Source of the DNA: Phycomyces nitens
Taxonomy: Eukaryota > Mucoromycota > Mucoromycetes > Mucorales > Phycomycetaceae
Direction: 5' to 3'
NCBI GenBank assembly: GCA_022702545.1
Contig: JAHRBC010000007.1
Span: 2,232,001 to 2,296,000, forward strand
Length of the DNA: 64,000 bases
In this document: in pieces, positions 37,237 to 49,066 of the stretch
How positions within the stretch are numbered: position 1 is the first letter of the stretch
Layout: each line of letters starts with the position of its first letter
Notes under the pieces: model-generated
The model's database searches: none
What the model was told of the DNA's origin: nothing
The model's input: the letters and a program-made list of their open reading frames with translations, nothing else
Translations under genes and position numbers: made by a program

Positions 37237-38179
37237 GCACTGTAGACACGATCAGTTACATCATCATGCAATACACATTTGAACAAAAAAGCAAGCTCTC
37301 TATTTTGGCAGTGTCTGCAGTGCATTACAGCATATGACTAAATCTGGTCTATTAAACATGGCCTCCATCATTCTTACCATCCCAATTGTCATTTCTGTCT
37401 TTCTACTCTAATGAACACCATACTTTGAAAGCAAGGAAATGAATTGATTCTAATATATCATTTTTGTGGAGACCCAAAAATGGAGCGGATCAAAAAAATA
37501 AATAATATCTTTAAACATGTGCAATTCACTCTTATAATCACACCAATTCAAGTAAAACAAGTGCAATGTGAAAACAACAAGGGAATCATTTGCACTTGAC
37601 ATTTTGGTCTCGAGATCAATTGTAACATAAAGAGTGTTTATATTGACCAATCTCATCTGCTCACTGGCTTAAATTCGCCTTTTATGATTTCATGTGATTA
37701 TAAGAGATGCAGAGCCAAATTTGTTCTCAGATTGCTTCAATCCTGAACAAGTACAATTCAAATTAATAACTGTAATTTCATCAATTCAATTTACAACGAG
37801 TGTTAATTATTGTGAATGTGCTCACTAGCAAAAACAATTTCCACGTGTTTGGCCACAAATACATCTACACACACACACAGAAAGTCCCAAAAGTTGATTT
37901 CTGCCTAATTATACTTGTTGATTGCCAAGGGTTTCTTGAGCAGATACCAAACCACCTAAAACGATCTACATCCAATCAATACTTGATCTTGTCAAGTTCT
38001 TTTTAGCCTTGACAACGACCTAGAATCACATGGTAAAACTGGTTTTCTGGTTGGAAATTAGGTCCCCGTCTACCAATATAATACACACAAATTTTCAAGC
38101 TAGTTGTTCTAAAACAAGAGAATAAAATAATCACATACTCTCAAGGCTTTCCTTTCTTCCAGCCACTCTTTAAAAAAAT
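37237..38179. other. Intergenic, upstream of the DGAT1-like gene
   Basis: Short AT-rich frames only. A CA run sits at about 37868-37879. Confidence 0.5.
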
Positions 38180-39890
38180 ATGTCTACCCTCCAGAGACGG
38201 CCTGCAAAGGTTGTTACAGACAGTGAGGATGATCAATCCGACTCAAAATACAAACGCGATCTCCATATAACCAGCCGAAGAGTCTCGACCATAACCGAAG
38301 AAAAGCAAGAGGACAAGAAGAAGAAACTCCCGGCATTTACTGACCAGGCCCATACCATACCAATTCACACCATCACCAAGGCCTCTGTGCTATCTAAAGA
38401 AGCTCCTCCTGAGAATTATAGTGGTTTTATTCGATTGGGCAGTAAGCATAAATTACGCGGATTTTATTTTTTTGATATTGATAATAATTCTATTAAAGTG
38501 CTTGTGCTGGGTGCAAGCAACATTCGACTAGTCATTGAGAATTGGATGAAGTATGGTTTACTCATTCGCCTACCCCACAGCTACGTTCCGCTCCAAGACT
38601 ATGGCTACTTTCTCCTGGCCTGGTTAAGCGTCCCTTTCAGTTTGGCAATCTCTCTCCTGGTCGAGTACAGCATGGCCAAGCTGGCTATCAAGGCAAAGGA
38701 AGCAAAGGAATCTAACCCCGAGTTTGTCAAGAAGCTGGCAACTCTTGAACGAGTAGCATTTGCCACACACGTTACCCACCTCGTCTTTCTCTTGATGTTC
38801 ACCTCCTTTATCGTCTACACCAAGATATACCACCCGATGGGTAAGTAAAAAAAAAAAGGGCCACAAGAGAGGGATAAATATATATAATAAGCTGACCTTT
38901 TTTTTTTATCTTATGCTAGCCGGCTCCTCTGCACTCTTCCTTAGTCTCATCACTTTCCTAAAGTTGACCTCTTATGCTCTTGTCAACCAGGAATTGCGCG
39001 AGGCCTATGTGGAGGGAAAGCCAGATGAGTTTTATGATGCAGACACCGCTTATCCAAACAATATCTCTGCAAAGAACCTCTTGTATGCCTTCTTTGCTCC
39101 CACGCTTTGTTATCAGCCATCGTACCCACGCTCTCCAAAATTCAGAACGACATTCTTCTTGAAACGTGTTGGTGAGCTGGTCGTGTGTCTTGTGATGATG
39201 TATGTTCTGGCCGAACAGTATGCCAAACCAACTCTGGCAAACTCCCTCAAGGCTCTCGAGGAACGCAATCTGGTTACAATTGTCGAGCGTGTTCTCAAGC
39301 TGTCCACAACAGCTGTTGTCATTTGGCTATTGATGTTCTATGCCCTTTTCCATGCCTTCCTCAACGCACTCAGTGAAGTCCTGCGTTTTGGTGACCGTAC
39401 GTTTTACCTTGCCTGGTGGAACTCTGGTAATCTGGCTACCTACTGGAGACTCTGGAATCGTCCAGTCTATCTGTTCTTCAAGAGACACTTTTATATTCCC
39501 ATGGTTCGCCGCGGATTTCCTCCGAGTGTCTGCCAGCTCGCCGTGTTTTTGGTCTCGGCCATCCTGCATGAGTTCCTGGTTGGTGTACCGACCCATTCTA
39601 TTAGTGGATACGCCTTTTTGGGAATGTTGGGTCAGATTCCTCTCATTTCTTTTACGCTTCTTCTCGAGAAATGGCGCGGTAAGGGAAGCGCGTTGGGTAA
39701 TACAGTATTCTGGTAAGTAGGACAGCAACAGATCATAAATATTTGGGATGTCTGTGCATCACAATATATACACACACGTATATTTAAACACTTTTTGGTT
39801 AGGATCACATTTTGTGTTGTTGGCCAGCCTACCATTGCACTCCTGTACTATTACCAATGGACTGCAAAGCATAAACTCACCCCTCAGTAA
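38180..39890 (+). CDS. DGAT1: DGAT1-type acyl-CoA:diacylglycerol acyltransferase (MBOAT)
   Basis: Four exons (38180-38441, 38499-38840, 38920-39712, 39803-39890) give 494 aa, close to human DGAT1 (488). A polar N-terminus leads to NYSGFIRLG-MLVLGASNIRLVIEN across the first intron, then many membrane helices. The MBOAT signature region reads FYLAWWNSGNLATYWRLWN then RPVYLFFKRHFYIPM, and the catalytic His lies in SAILHEFLVGVP (near residue 417; human His415). Fit is better to DGAT1 than to sterol acyltransferases (ARE). The enzyme makes triacylglycerol at the ER. The usual Asp of FYxDWWN is Ala here. The 57-bp first intron is stop-free and in frame, so a 19-residue-longer read-through form is possible on paper. 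Confidence 0.93.
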
Positions 39891-40265
39891 ATAACACTCT
39901 CCCTTGAGCATACCAGATCTACTTGGCACAAAATCAATAAATCAATCAAAAAAATATAGTAGCATACTCACTCTCAAAAGTCTTGTAGATTCAATATTAT
40001 ATTTGATAATAATAATAATAATAATAATTATTAGACGCTTGGTTGGGTCCAGGCAAGCAAGATGATAAACCATGGCTACAATACCTGTCATGTCATGGGA
40101 AAATATCTGTATTATTCTTACTAATGGCAGTTTGCGAGAGAAAATACTTTTTGGTTCTGTACCCCTAATTCAAACAACAATTGAAAGGTGTGTAACCATG
40201 TGACGGACTCATAAAACACGTCCTGCATATTGTGAATCTCTTGCTTTCTTCATCTCATCAAAACA
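39891..40265. other. Intergenic
   Basis: An AAT triplet run lies at about 40008-40028; no gene. Confidence 0.6.
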
Positions 40266-42943
40266 ATGTCAACTGGAATCAAGGACCTCGACCAAATGTC
40301 TCTTGACATGGAGAGCGCCCGTCGCCAGGCGACGTTTCCAGTCGAGTTAATGACGAGTTACATTTATGAGGGAATGCAAGAAGTAGAGAAACAAAGAGAG
40401 TTTCGAAGGATTCTTGTCAAAGAACCTCTGTTTGACCAGTCAACCTATACATTCCTGGGTCGAGAAGAGGTATATATATATATTTATATATATTTGTTTT
40501 TTTTGGGGGTTGATATTGAGTCGTTTGGATCAGAAACTCCACAGGGCCACCCATGCAGCCAAGAGAATTATAGATCTAGCAAAGGAACATGACTGGAACG
40601 ACCATGACCTCGAGTCCTTCCAAAGCAGAATTGGTGCTGGAAACCCTGTAAGTAGATTGGTGATTGTCAGCTCACTCCATTGCCATCTTGACCGTCAATA
40701 ATGTACTAATTGTATTTAAAGCTTACCTTGCATTTTGAAGGTAATGTATAGTACAATGATGAATATATATATATGCCTCTTATAGGCTTAAATTGGCCTG
40801 TGCTTGATAACAAACGAATCCAAACTAGCCTTTGTGCCTGTGGTAACGTCAATGGGTACAGCAGAACAGTCTAGGAAATGGATTGGAGCTGTCAAAAGAC
40901 AGGCTGTTTTGGGATGCTATGCTCAGACTGAACTTGCCCATGGATCAAATGTGCTTGCACTGAAAACAACTGCAACCTTTGATCGTACCACTGACGAGTT
41001 TGTGATTAATACCCCTGATCTGACTGTAAGTATCCTATATTATTTCTGTTCATGGTTGATTCTCATCATTAACCTGGGATTAATTGCACCCTTCCCCCCT
41101 TTTTTTAGGCTGCCAAGTGGCTTATTGGTGGGCTTGGATTGGCATGTACTCACGCAGTGGTCCAGGTAGATAACAAGAGACTCTCCTTCTTTTTTTTTCA
41201 GCAACATAACCATTACTCTATTCACAGGCACAGCTTATTATCTCTGGCAAATCTCGGGGACCTCATCTGTTCATTGTCCCCATCCGATCGATTGGTAAAT
41301 GTTACATGTTTGCTTATCTTTAAGCGTGCGCTCTAATCATTATACTGTTCTTATAGAGGATCACAAACCAAGAAAGGGTGTGACTGTAGGCGACATTGGT
41401 CCCAAGGCATATGGTGGATTTGCTACGGTTGATAACGGCTGTAAGTATATATATATGTATATATTCAAGTGATCTAGAGATAATCTTGGAGACAATCTTG
41501 GAGACAATCTCATGGCAATCATATCTTTAGACGCAATGTTTGATAATGTCCGGATTCCTCGTGAAAACATGCTGATGCGCTTCTCACACGTCACAAGAGA
41601 AGGAATCTATGTTCCACCTGTCCATGACAAGCTATCCTATGGAAGCATGGTAAAGATCAGAGTTGATATTGTCTATAGAGATGGGTGGGAGCTTGCAAAG
41701 GCAGTCCTTATTGCCATTCGCTACTCTACTATCCGCCGCCAGTTTGGTGGGCAGCCAGGTTCTCCCAACAATAGTCTGGAGACTCAAGTCATGTCATATT
41801 CTGGAGTCCAGCATCGATTACTACCCCTGCTGTCACTTGCATACGGGTGGATCATCGCTGGCCAAGATCTTTCCAGGAGCTACAGCCAACTCATGAGCGA
41901 ATTGGCCAAAGGAGATGCTAATAATCTTCCCGAGATGCATGTAACCTCATGTGCACTCAAAGTCTGGTGTACTCGCCGTGGAGCAGACGGTATGGAAGAA
42001 TGTCGCAAGGCCCTAGGAGGACATGGCTACTCGATATTCAGTGGAATTTCCCATATATTTGCCACATTTGTTCCTGCCAATACATACGAAGGCGACAACT
42101 ATGTCCTTTCTCAGCAGGTTGCTCGTCATATCCTCAAGCAGCTCCAGACCGTGGCCAAGACTGGCAGCGTATCGTCTTTGTGTGTCTCGTATCTCGAGAA
42201 TGTCTTGGGTGGAACTGACGAGACATTTGTGCTTGGTCCAAATAGCTTTGTACCGGATCACAGTGTCTTACTGGCTCTGTTTGGCCATCGTGCTTCCCGT
42301 CTTGCTGTTGATTTGGCCAAACAGCTAGAGTCTGGTCGCCCTTGGTCGGATGTGAACATGGAGTGCTGGAATATCTGTCTTGCCCATGCAGAATACGATG
42401 TCTTGAAGCAAATGATTAATCGCTTGGGCTCACTTGCTTCATCTGAATATGCTCCTCTGGCCAGTGTTCTTAATCAATTGACAAACTTGGTAGGTTGGCT
42501 AGTCATATTTTCAATCCACTGATTCATATATATCTAGTTTGCCCTTTCTACAATCTGTGAGACTTCTACTGCAACATTTTTGTCAACATCGACAATTTCC
42601 CCTGCTGGTTTGAAAGAGATCCAGGTCTATTACCGAGCCACTCTGGCTGAAATTGCTCCCAATGCAATTGGCTTGACTGATGCGTTTGATTATACCGACT
42701 TTGAGCTCAATTCTGCCCTGGGAGTCAAGAACGGAAGGGCCTACGAGGCTTTATGGGCAGCCGTTCAAAACAATCCCGTCAATAAAGAGGAAGGCAGACG
42801 CTCGTTCCAAGTAAGTCTGAAATCAATAATAATAATAATAATCTTTTTTCTTAAAAAAATGAATGAATGTGTATTAGGATATCATCAAGAAGATTACAAA
42901 CGTAGATGACAATGTAGAATTTAGCAAGGCATCCAAGCTTTAA
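40266..42943 (+). CDS. POX1: Peroxisomal acyl-CoA oxidase
   Basis: Ten exons give 679 aa: 40266-40469, 40534-40647, 40722-40740, 40829-41025, 41109-41165, 41228-41294, 41357-41440, 41531-42489, 42538-42810, 42878-42943. Family blocks are GCYAQTELAHGSNV (FAD/substrate region), KWLIGGLGLACTHAVV, GPHLFIVPIRSI, GDIGPKAYGGFATVDNGYAM, FDNVRIPRENMLMRFS and CRKALGGHGYSIFSGI. The protein ends KASKL, so it carries the peroxisomal import signal SKL. It catalyses the first step of peroxisomal beta-oxidation, making trans-2-enoyl-CoA and hydrogen peroxide. Exon 3 is only 19 nt and is needed for the LTLHFEAFVP junction. Length is normal for the family. Confidence 0.94.
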
Positions 42944-44257
42944 TGACATTTAGTGATTTAATATTACCTACAGTAAGCCATACATGGGTGGGTGTGTTAG
43001 TTGATGGATGATGGCTCAATAGTTGCAAGTGTGTGTGTGTGTTGTGTTTCATTGGTGTGGAGTTTCTTTCTTTCTTTTCTCTATTTTTTATGGGATGATG
43101 TTCTTGGACAAGAAACTCAATTGACCTGCGATGGGATTGAAGTTGGTGCTAAACTCACAAGCAAATATTCAGTTATACAATCAATAGCCCAATATCTTTA
43201 ACTATTCGTCTTTACTCTTTCTCCATAGAATTAATGAATCTTGGTCCTACAGCTGAATCTGAACACACGGGCTATTTAACTAGTGATCAATGTCTTTATA
43301 TTTTTTTTTTCAATTACCTTTTTAATACACTTGAGCGATGGCTCGTGCTGGGATAGGATTTGAACACAAGCACAATATATAAAAGAACCCTTGTATTCCC
43401 CACTGGATTTAGTCGCAGCTTTCAAGCTCAAGGATATCAAAACACACTTGGCCATTTATCTTGCTGAATTGATTCAATGGTGTTCAGGGCGCGTCTCGAT
43501 AACCAAGGATATTTTGCAAATACAATTGACCACCTATATATTTATTATTATTGTTATTATTTTAAATATCCTTTACGCTAGACAAATCTGCTTTGGTCCA
43601 AGGTGGGATCTAGATGGCATAGACGGAGTAATGATGATATCAGGAGTGCTTTAGATTATTTATAGCTTGATTTGCAGCCTTACTGTGCTCCGCATCAATA
43701 GCTGCATCCCTTGTGGCAAAAAGGCAAAGTTGGAATCATTGAAATTGTACAATTCTAGTTATATGCTTATTTCCAGAGTGATTATAAAATGAAATGCATA
43801 TGTATATATGTATATATATTCCACCATGAGGCGCATGTCCAAGCCAAGAACAATATCCAATATCAGTTTTATTATCATGAGCTCCTTTTACTCCTTTCTA
43901 TTAAACTAACCAAGAAATAGCGTAATTAGGGATCTTTGTACAGCCATGGTAACCCGGGAGTCCAATGAAGATGAATGTCACCAACTCTCCTTTTTCATCC
44001 CCATTGTCGACCTCTTTCAATAACTATTCTGGGCAATCAGTAATATCAATGCTATCATTATTATTAATATTCGTATAAATATTATTTGTATAAATACATA
44101 AATACATAAAAATGTATTCTAGCCGAAAAGAGAGAGCCAGAAAATATAGTGGAGAGGAATATATATATATAAGGCGAACAGGCTCGAAAATATAATATAA
44201 TATAATAAAATGTGCTGGATTTTTGATGATGGATTTTTTGAGAGACATCTCTCTTGT
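42944..44257. other. Intergenic
   Basis: No supportable gene. TG and TA runs are seen near 43030-43045 and 43800-43820. A GTTCAAATC match to the Pol III B-box consensus (minus strand, about 43354) lacks an A-box or foldable tRNA around it. Confidence 0.5.
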
Positions 44258-45825
44258 TTATTTTTTGGCCTTTTTGTTGGCTGGCTTCTTTGCGGTAGTA
44301 TTGTTATTCTTCTTCTTCTTCTTCATCTTCAACTTTTGGCTATCGTCCTTGCTGGCACGTGTACCCTCGTGAAGCTTTCCAGATGGTATCAGTTTTCCAG
44401 AGATACCTGTGATTTTGTTGCCTCTCTGGGGTCTTCCGTTGCTTCGGGTGCCTCGCGCTGAGCCAGCCTTTCTTGGTGCAGAGGGAACACCACCCTCGGA
44501 TGAAGATACCTTGCAACGCTGGATACGGATAGTGTGCTTGGGTCTAAAGGTCTTGTCTTCCAATGACAATGCAGCTTCCACTGACGCACGGTCCTATTAA
44601 GAAATATATTAGGCACTTGTTTTTCAATAGTCAAGATACTTGCTGTGAATTGGACATAGCCGAAACCCTTGCCAACATTCGTCTTTGTGTCTCTGATAAT
44701 TCGCACACTCTCTACTTCACCACAATCCTTGAAGAATGTCCACAGCTCTTCCTCCTGACAATCAAAGGGAAGCGAACCCAAGAACACGGAGCGCTTGCGG
44801 TCGTGTTGCTAATCATATATCATATATCAGCATTTTTGGTTACTTTTGGATCCACCTCCCCCCTCCCTTTTACCTTTAAGTTGGAAGCACGGTCTACACG
44901 CAAATGCTTGTCCATCAACAAAGTACCATTCAAGCTCAATGCGCTTGTGGCCTCTTCCTTTGTCTTGTAGACCACATATGCATTGACAGCCTCGCGGTCA
45001 GAATGAACTCTTTTTGTGATGAATGCAGCCTTGCGGGCCATGGGTTCAGAGAATGCCTATTGTGGATCCAGATCATTATTTAGCATGTCTTCCAGCCTTG
45101 TCTGCTATTACCCACCACTGATCTAAAACGAATCGATTCCACATTTCCACATTCAGCAAATTTTGCCTTGAGATCCTTGTAGCCAGCCTATTAAAAGTCA
45201 TGGATTGTGAGAACCAAGACCTCCTTGAATTGATATTGCTATTGATATTGCTATTGCTATTGCTATTCTTATTGCTATTCTTATTGTTATTTACCTTTTC
45301 GATACATTCCACAGGGACGTTGCCAACAAATACAGTACGAGCATCCTTTAATCTCTTTTCTTCTGCTGTCTCGGGAGCCAACTTTTTGTCAGTGGCACTC
45401 TTTTTGGCAATAGATCCAGGCTGGACTACTTCGGTTCTCTATAAAACAAATTAGATGGTTATGGATATATTGAGCTTTATTCACCTTTCGCTTAAGGGGT
45501 GACAGGGCAGCCAGGGCGCGTGCTTGGTTTGCAGCTTCGATGGCTTTCTTTGTCAATTCCTGGGCATGTTGAGTCTTTGACTTGGCCTTTGCCTTTTTTG
45601 TGGCATTAATGTCTTTGGGAGTTCTGACATAGACTGCTGGTGGTTTTGTGACCAATTGGCTAGGACCAGCCTAAAAATAGTAGTGTAAGGATATATGTGT
45701 GGTTGTGGGGAGAGGGGGTCTGGAGGGCGTCCACTCACACTCTTTTGGAAGAGGTCATTAAGAGTTGTGTCGAGAGTGTTGCCGAGAAGAGAGCTGGCAA
45801 GTGTGCCGGGAGTGTAGTCTGCCAT
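44258..45825 (-). CDS. NOP12: Nucleolar RNA-binding protein Nop12 (RBM34-like)
   Basis: Seven exons (45825-45739, 45670-45485, 45438-45295, 45187-45116, 45056-44874, 44808-44644, 44593-44258) give 390 aa. Two RRM domains are present: RNP2 [10 protein letters not shown] with [10 protein letters not shown], and RNP2 [10 protein letters not shown] with RNP1 [10 protein letters not shown]. The first RRM has the family insert ([12 protein letters not shown]) before [12 protein letters not shown]. The C-terminus is basic with a Lys run and a tail of KPANKKAKK, consistent with nucleolar targeting. Nop12 helps 5.8S/25S rRNA maturation in the large ribosomal subunit. The intron 44594-44643 needs a GC donor (GCAAGT). 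Intron 3 is filled with ATTGCT-like repeats. Confidence 0.93.
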
Positions 45826-46846
45826 TAGATATTAAAGAGATCTTGGAAATCTGGTATATAATTAAAAAAAAAATCAGAAAAAAAGTTAATGTGAAAGTTG
45901 GGCCTGTGACGGCTGAAAAGTGGCTTCGTGGCGGGACATGAATCCAAACACTTGTTCTGCACATGGTTTGTGTGCATTGATTGCCATGGCAATAGTGAAT
46001 GTTACGGATTATTAGTATCCATGCCAACAGACCCAAGCCACCGGGACAGTTTTTATATATATATATATCCATCAAACTCATGTAGGGCTTGGAGTGGCCG
46101 AATAGGGTTTTGTTGGTGAAATGCTGTGATGGATCAACAAGCAATACAGGAGCATTATATATAAAGGTACTCTGAGATTCAAAAATATATTGAAAAACGT
46201 GGATATGGCTGCATATACCTTGCTCCTTGGACACCAGGTTCAATTGAGTATTGGTCAATTAGCGATTTGTGTCGAGTAAGATATTGGTAATAAGATGGGT
46301 CAATTGATCTCTAGTATGGTATTCTGTTTATGGCCTGGTTGGATTATGGTAAATTAAATACATTGCCTTTCTTTTTGGTTGATGAATTCTATATACATAT
46401 TGAATTGAGGAAAATGTTCTGTTTAAAAGAAACTCAGCGATTTGGATCAAAATGTGCCCGAACAATTTCTAAAGAATACAGAGTGCACGAATGCCTTTAT
46501 ATGTTTGTGTGCTACATCTAGTAACACACTCGAAAACCAAAAAACCCACAAGAGGCTCCGATCGACCAGCGGAAATCATGGTAATCTACAAAATATACAC
46601 TCTCTCCACGTTGACCAATATATATCTCTCTCTCTTTCTCTTTCTCTCTCTTTCTCTCTCCTCCTTCCTTCCTTTATCACTGTCCTTTTCCTAGACTTAC
46701 TCCTACCCTCTTAGACTTAGACTCCACCCCACTCGTTTCTCGATCGAATAACCTTGGACATCTTTTATTCGCTCACATTCTCCCTAATAACCCCCTTCTA
46801 AATCCAACTCTCTCTCTATCTCTCTATTTCTCTGTTTCCCAACCTT

Positions 46847-46877
<31 letters not shown>

Positions 46878-46912
46878 ATCTAAAGTCACCAAAAAAACCC
46901 TTTTTCTCAAGA
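45826..46912. other. Intergenic with a long pyrimidine tract
   Basis: The NOP12 promoter side holds nothing recognisable. From about 46600 to 46885 the plus strand is dominated by TCTCTC and CTTTCT runs, directly upstream of the proposed kinase start, as in many fungal 5' leaders. Confidence 0.6.
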
Positions 46913-49066
46913 ATGCATTTTGCTGTCGACAAACGAGGACCTTCTCCTCGCCAATCTTTGCGGTCTGGAAAGGTGCGATAATTTACAAAAAACAAAAAGC
47001 AACTCCTTTATGAATATACATATATATATATTCATATCCATATACACATTCATACATGCATATATACACACATACATACATACATATACACATACATACA
47101 TTATATTATATATTATATTATATTATATTATATATATAACAGATTGGTCTTTTGACTGATTTAACCACACGTTTTCTCAACTGATATAATAATAGCCTTA
47201 CTCATCCTCTCTTTCTTGCCTTTTCTCTCATTTTTATATATATATACACCTACTTTACCTCGCACCAACCAATCGACAACTCTACTCTTGTTCAACAAAA
47301 ACAACAACAAAATTCACCATATTTGGAATCCATAGTCCATGGCCATCATGCAAAAGTCGAGATCAGAACCAAACTGCGCAAGTTCAGCTGCAAACTCATT
47401 TGCCCTGACAATTGCTCATGCGCATCCCAAGAGAAAATCGACAGGAAATCTTAGACGAACCTCATCATTCAGCAATTCAGCTAAATCAACCGACTCACGA
47501 TCTACTTGCCTAAAGGTTCGTACAACTTGCGAGACATTTAATGAATAGAAAGAAAAAGAAGGAAAAAAAAAACTAACTAACCAACCAACCAACTAACTAA
47601 CTTTTTTTCTTTTCTTTTTCTCATAAAGGACATTTGGCGTCCCCCTGGTTGCTATGAGATCCCCGATATCCTTGGCAACGCCTATCTTAAACCAAGTCCA
47701 CCTGTTGCTCTTAGTCTCCGTCCCAATGACCCAAGCAAGCAAGTTACAAAGGTAACGGCATATTTTCAACCTCTTTATCATTTACATTCATTCAGATCAT
47801 TTGATTATAAATTGATAAAATTCACTATATATATATATATATATTCTCCGTTGCAATGGCAACAAGCTTATTTATGTATATTGATTCAATTCCTTTTTTA
47901 GCGTCCATGGTACCCTCCCAGCCCGCATTACCAGGTACCTCAATTACCACCCCTTGTTCGTGCGGAGAACAAGTTCGAGGTCAAGATGCGCAAGATGTTG
48001 CCTCGAGTAGCCATCCGCTCCTCCGATCCACGCGCACGATACACCGACTTTAAGGAGATCGGTACTGGGTAAATTAAACACGCCAATAATATGTGTATAT
48101 TATATACATTTATTATAAAACCTCATGGTTTGTAGTGCACGTTCTTATACCAAAATGTTTACTATTATTTAGTGTCAATGGCGCTGTTGTTCGTGCAACG
48201 TACCGCAAGAAGCCAAGTGTCCAGCTCGCCATTAAGCGCTGCAAACTTGATCCCGATCAGGAATATAGAGCAGCCATTCTGCGTGAGCTGCGAATCATGT
48301 CCAGTGGTCATGCAAACCTCATCAAATTGCGTGAGGTCACACTGTGTAGAGATGACATCTGGATAGCCATGGACCTCATGAGGTGCTCAGTATTTGCTGT
48401 CCTTTGTCAGCGTGGAATTCCCGAAGAATACACGGTCTACATTACCTGTGAAACCCTCAAAGCACTCACCTACCTCCACTCAAAGGGCCTCTTGCACAGA
48501 GATGTCAAGTGTGAAAACCTCTTGCTGGGCTGGAACGGCGAAGTAAAACTTGGTAAGATATTTAATGAATATATATATATAAATGATTTTAATTGCTTGG
48601 TTTATTAACCCTAATAATGATGATATAATTATTATTATTATTACTAGCTGACTTTGGTCTGTCTGCTCGCATCTCCCGTCGCAACCGTGATCGTTTGGGC
48701 ACAACCAAATGGATGGCTCCTGAAGTCATTAGAGAGGAATACTATGAAGAAAAGATCGACATGTGGTCCCTTGGAATCACTATCATTGAAATGATGGACC
48801 GTGTACCGCCCCATTACTTGATCAAGGACGAAGAAGAGCTCTTTGACGTTATCGCCACAGAGCCCAGCCCCACCTTTACCTACAGCTACCCCTCCATGTA
48901 CATGCGTGGTCTGGTTGCCTGGTTGTTGGACGAAGAACCCGCAACTCGCCCAAGTGCCCGAGATGTTTCGCTTGAAATTGACGCTCATGTCAAGGCAAAC
49001 CTTCTCCAGTGCTCTACAGCCCATGGTCTGACCCGCTTCCTTGGTCAAGTCTTGCCTCAATACTAA
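46913..49066 (+). CDS. STE20/PAK-like serine/threonine protein kinase
   Basis: Exons 46913-46972, 47336-47515, 47629-47751, 47902-48068, 48173-48552 and 48648-49066 give 442 aa. Kinase motifs are complete: glycine loop GTGVNGAVV (near 175), LAIKRC with Lys198, HRDVKCEN with Asp287, ADFGLSA with Asp305, and WMAPEVI. DVKxEN, GTTKWMAPE and the catalytic order fit STE20/PAK kinases. The N-terminal 170 residues are Ser/Arg/Pro-rich and show no p21-binding domain. The first exon (MHFAVDKRGPSPRQSL...) is a proposal: it keeps frame through a 363-bp intron, large for this locus. If wrong, the start is the ATG at 47339. The catalytic part is certain. Confidence 0.9.

Noticed and set aside
43340..43375. 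tRNA gene suggested by GTTCAAATC
   Set aside because: Flanks do not form acceptor, D or anticodon arms and no A-box is at the right distance.
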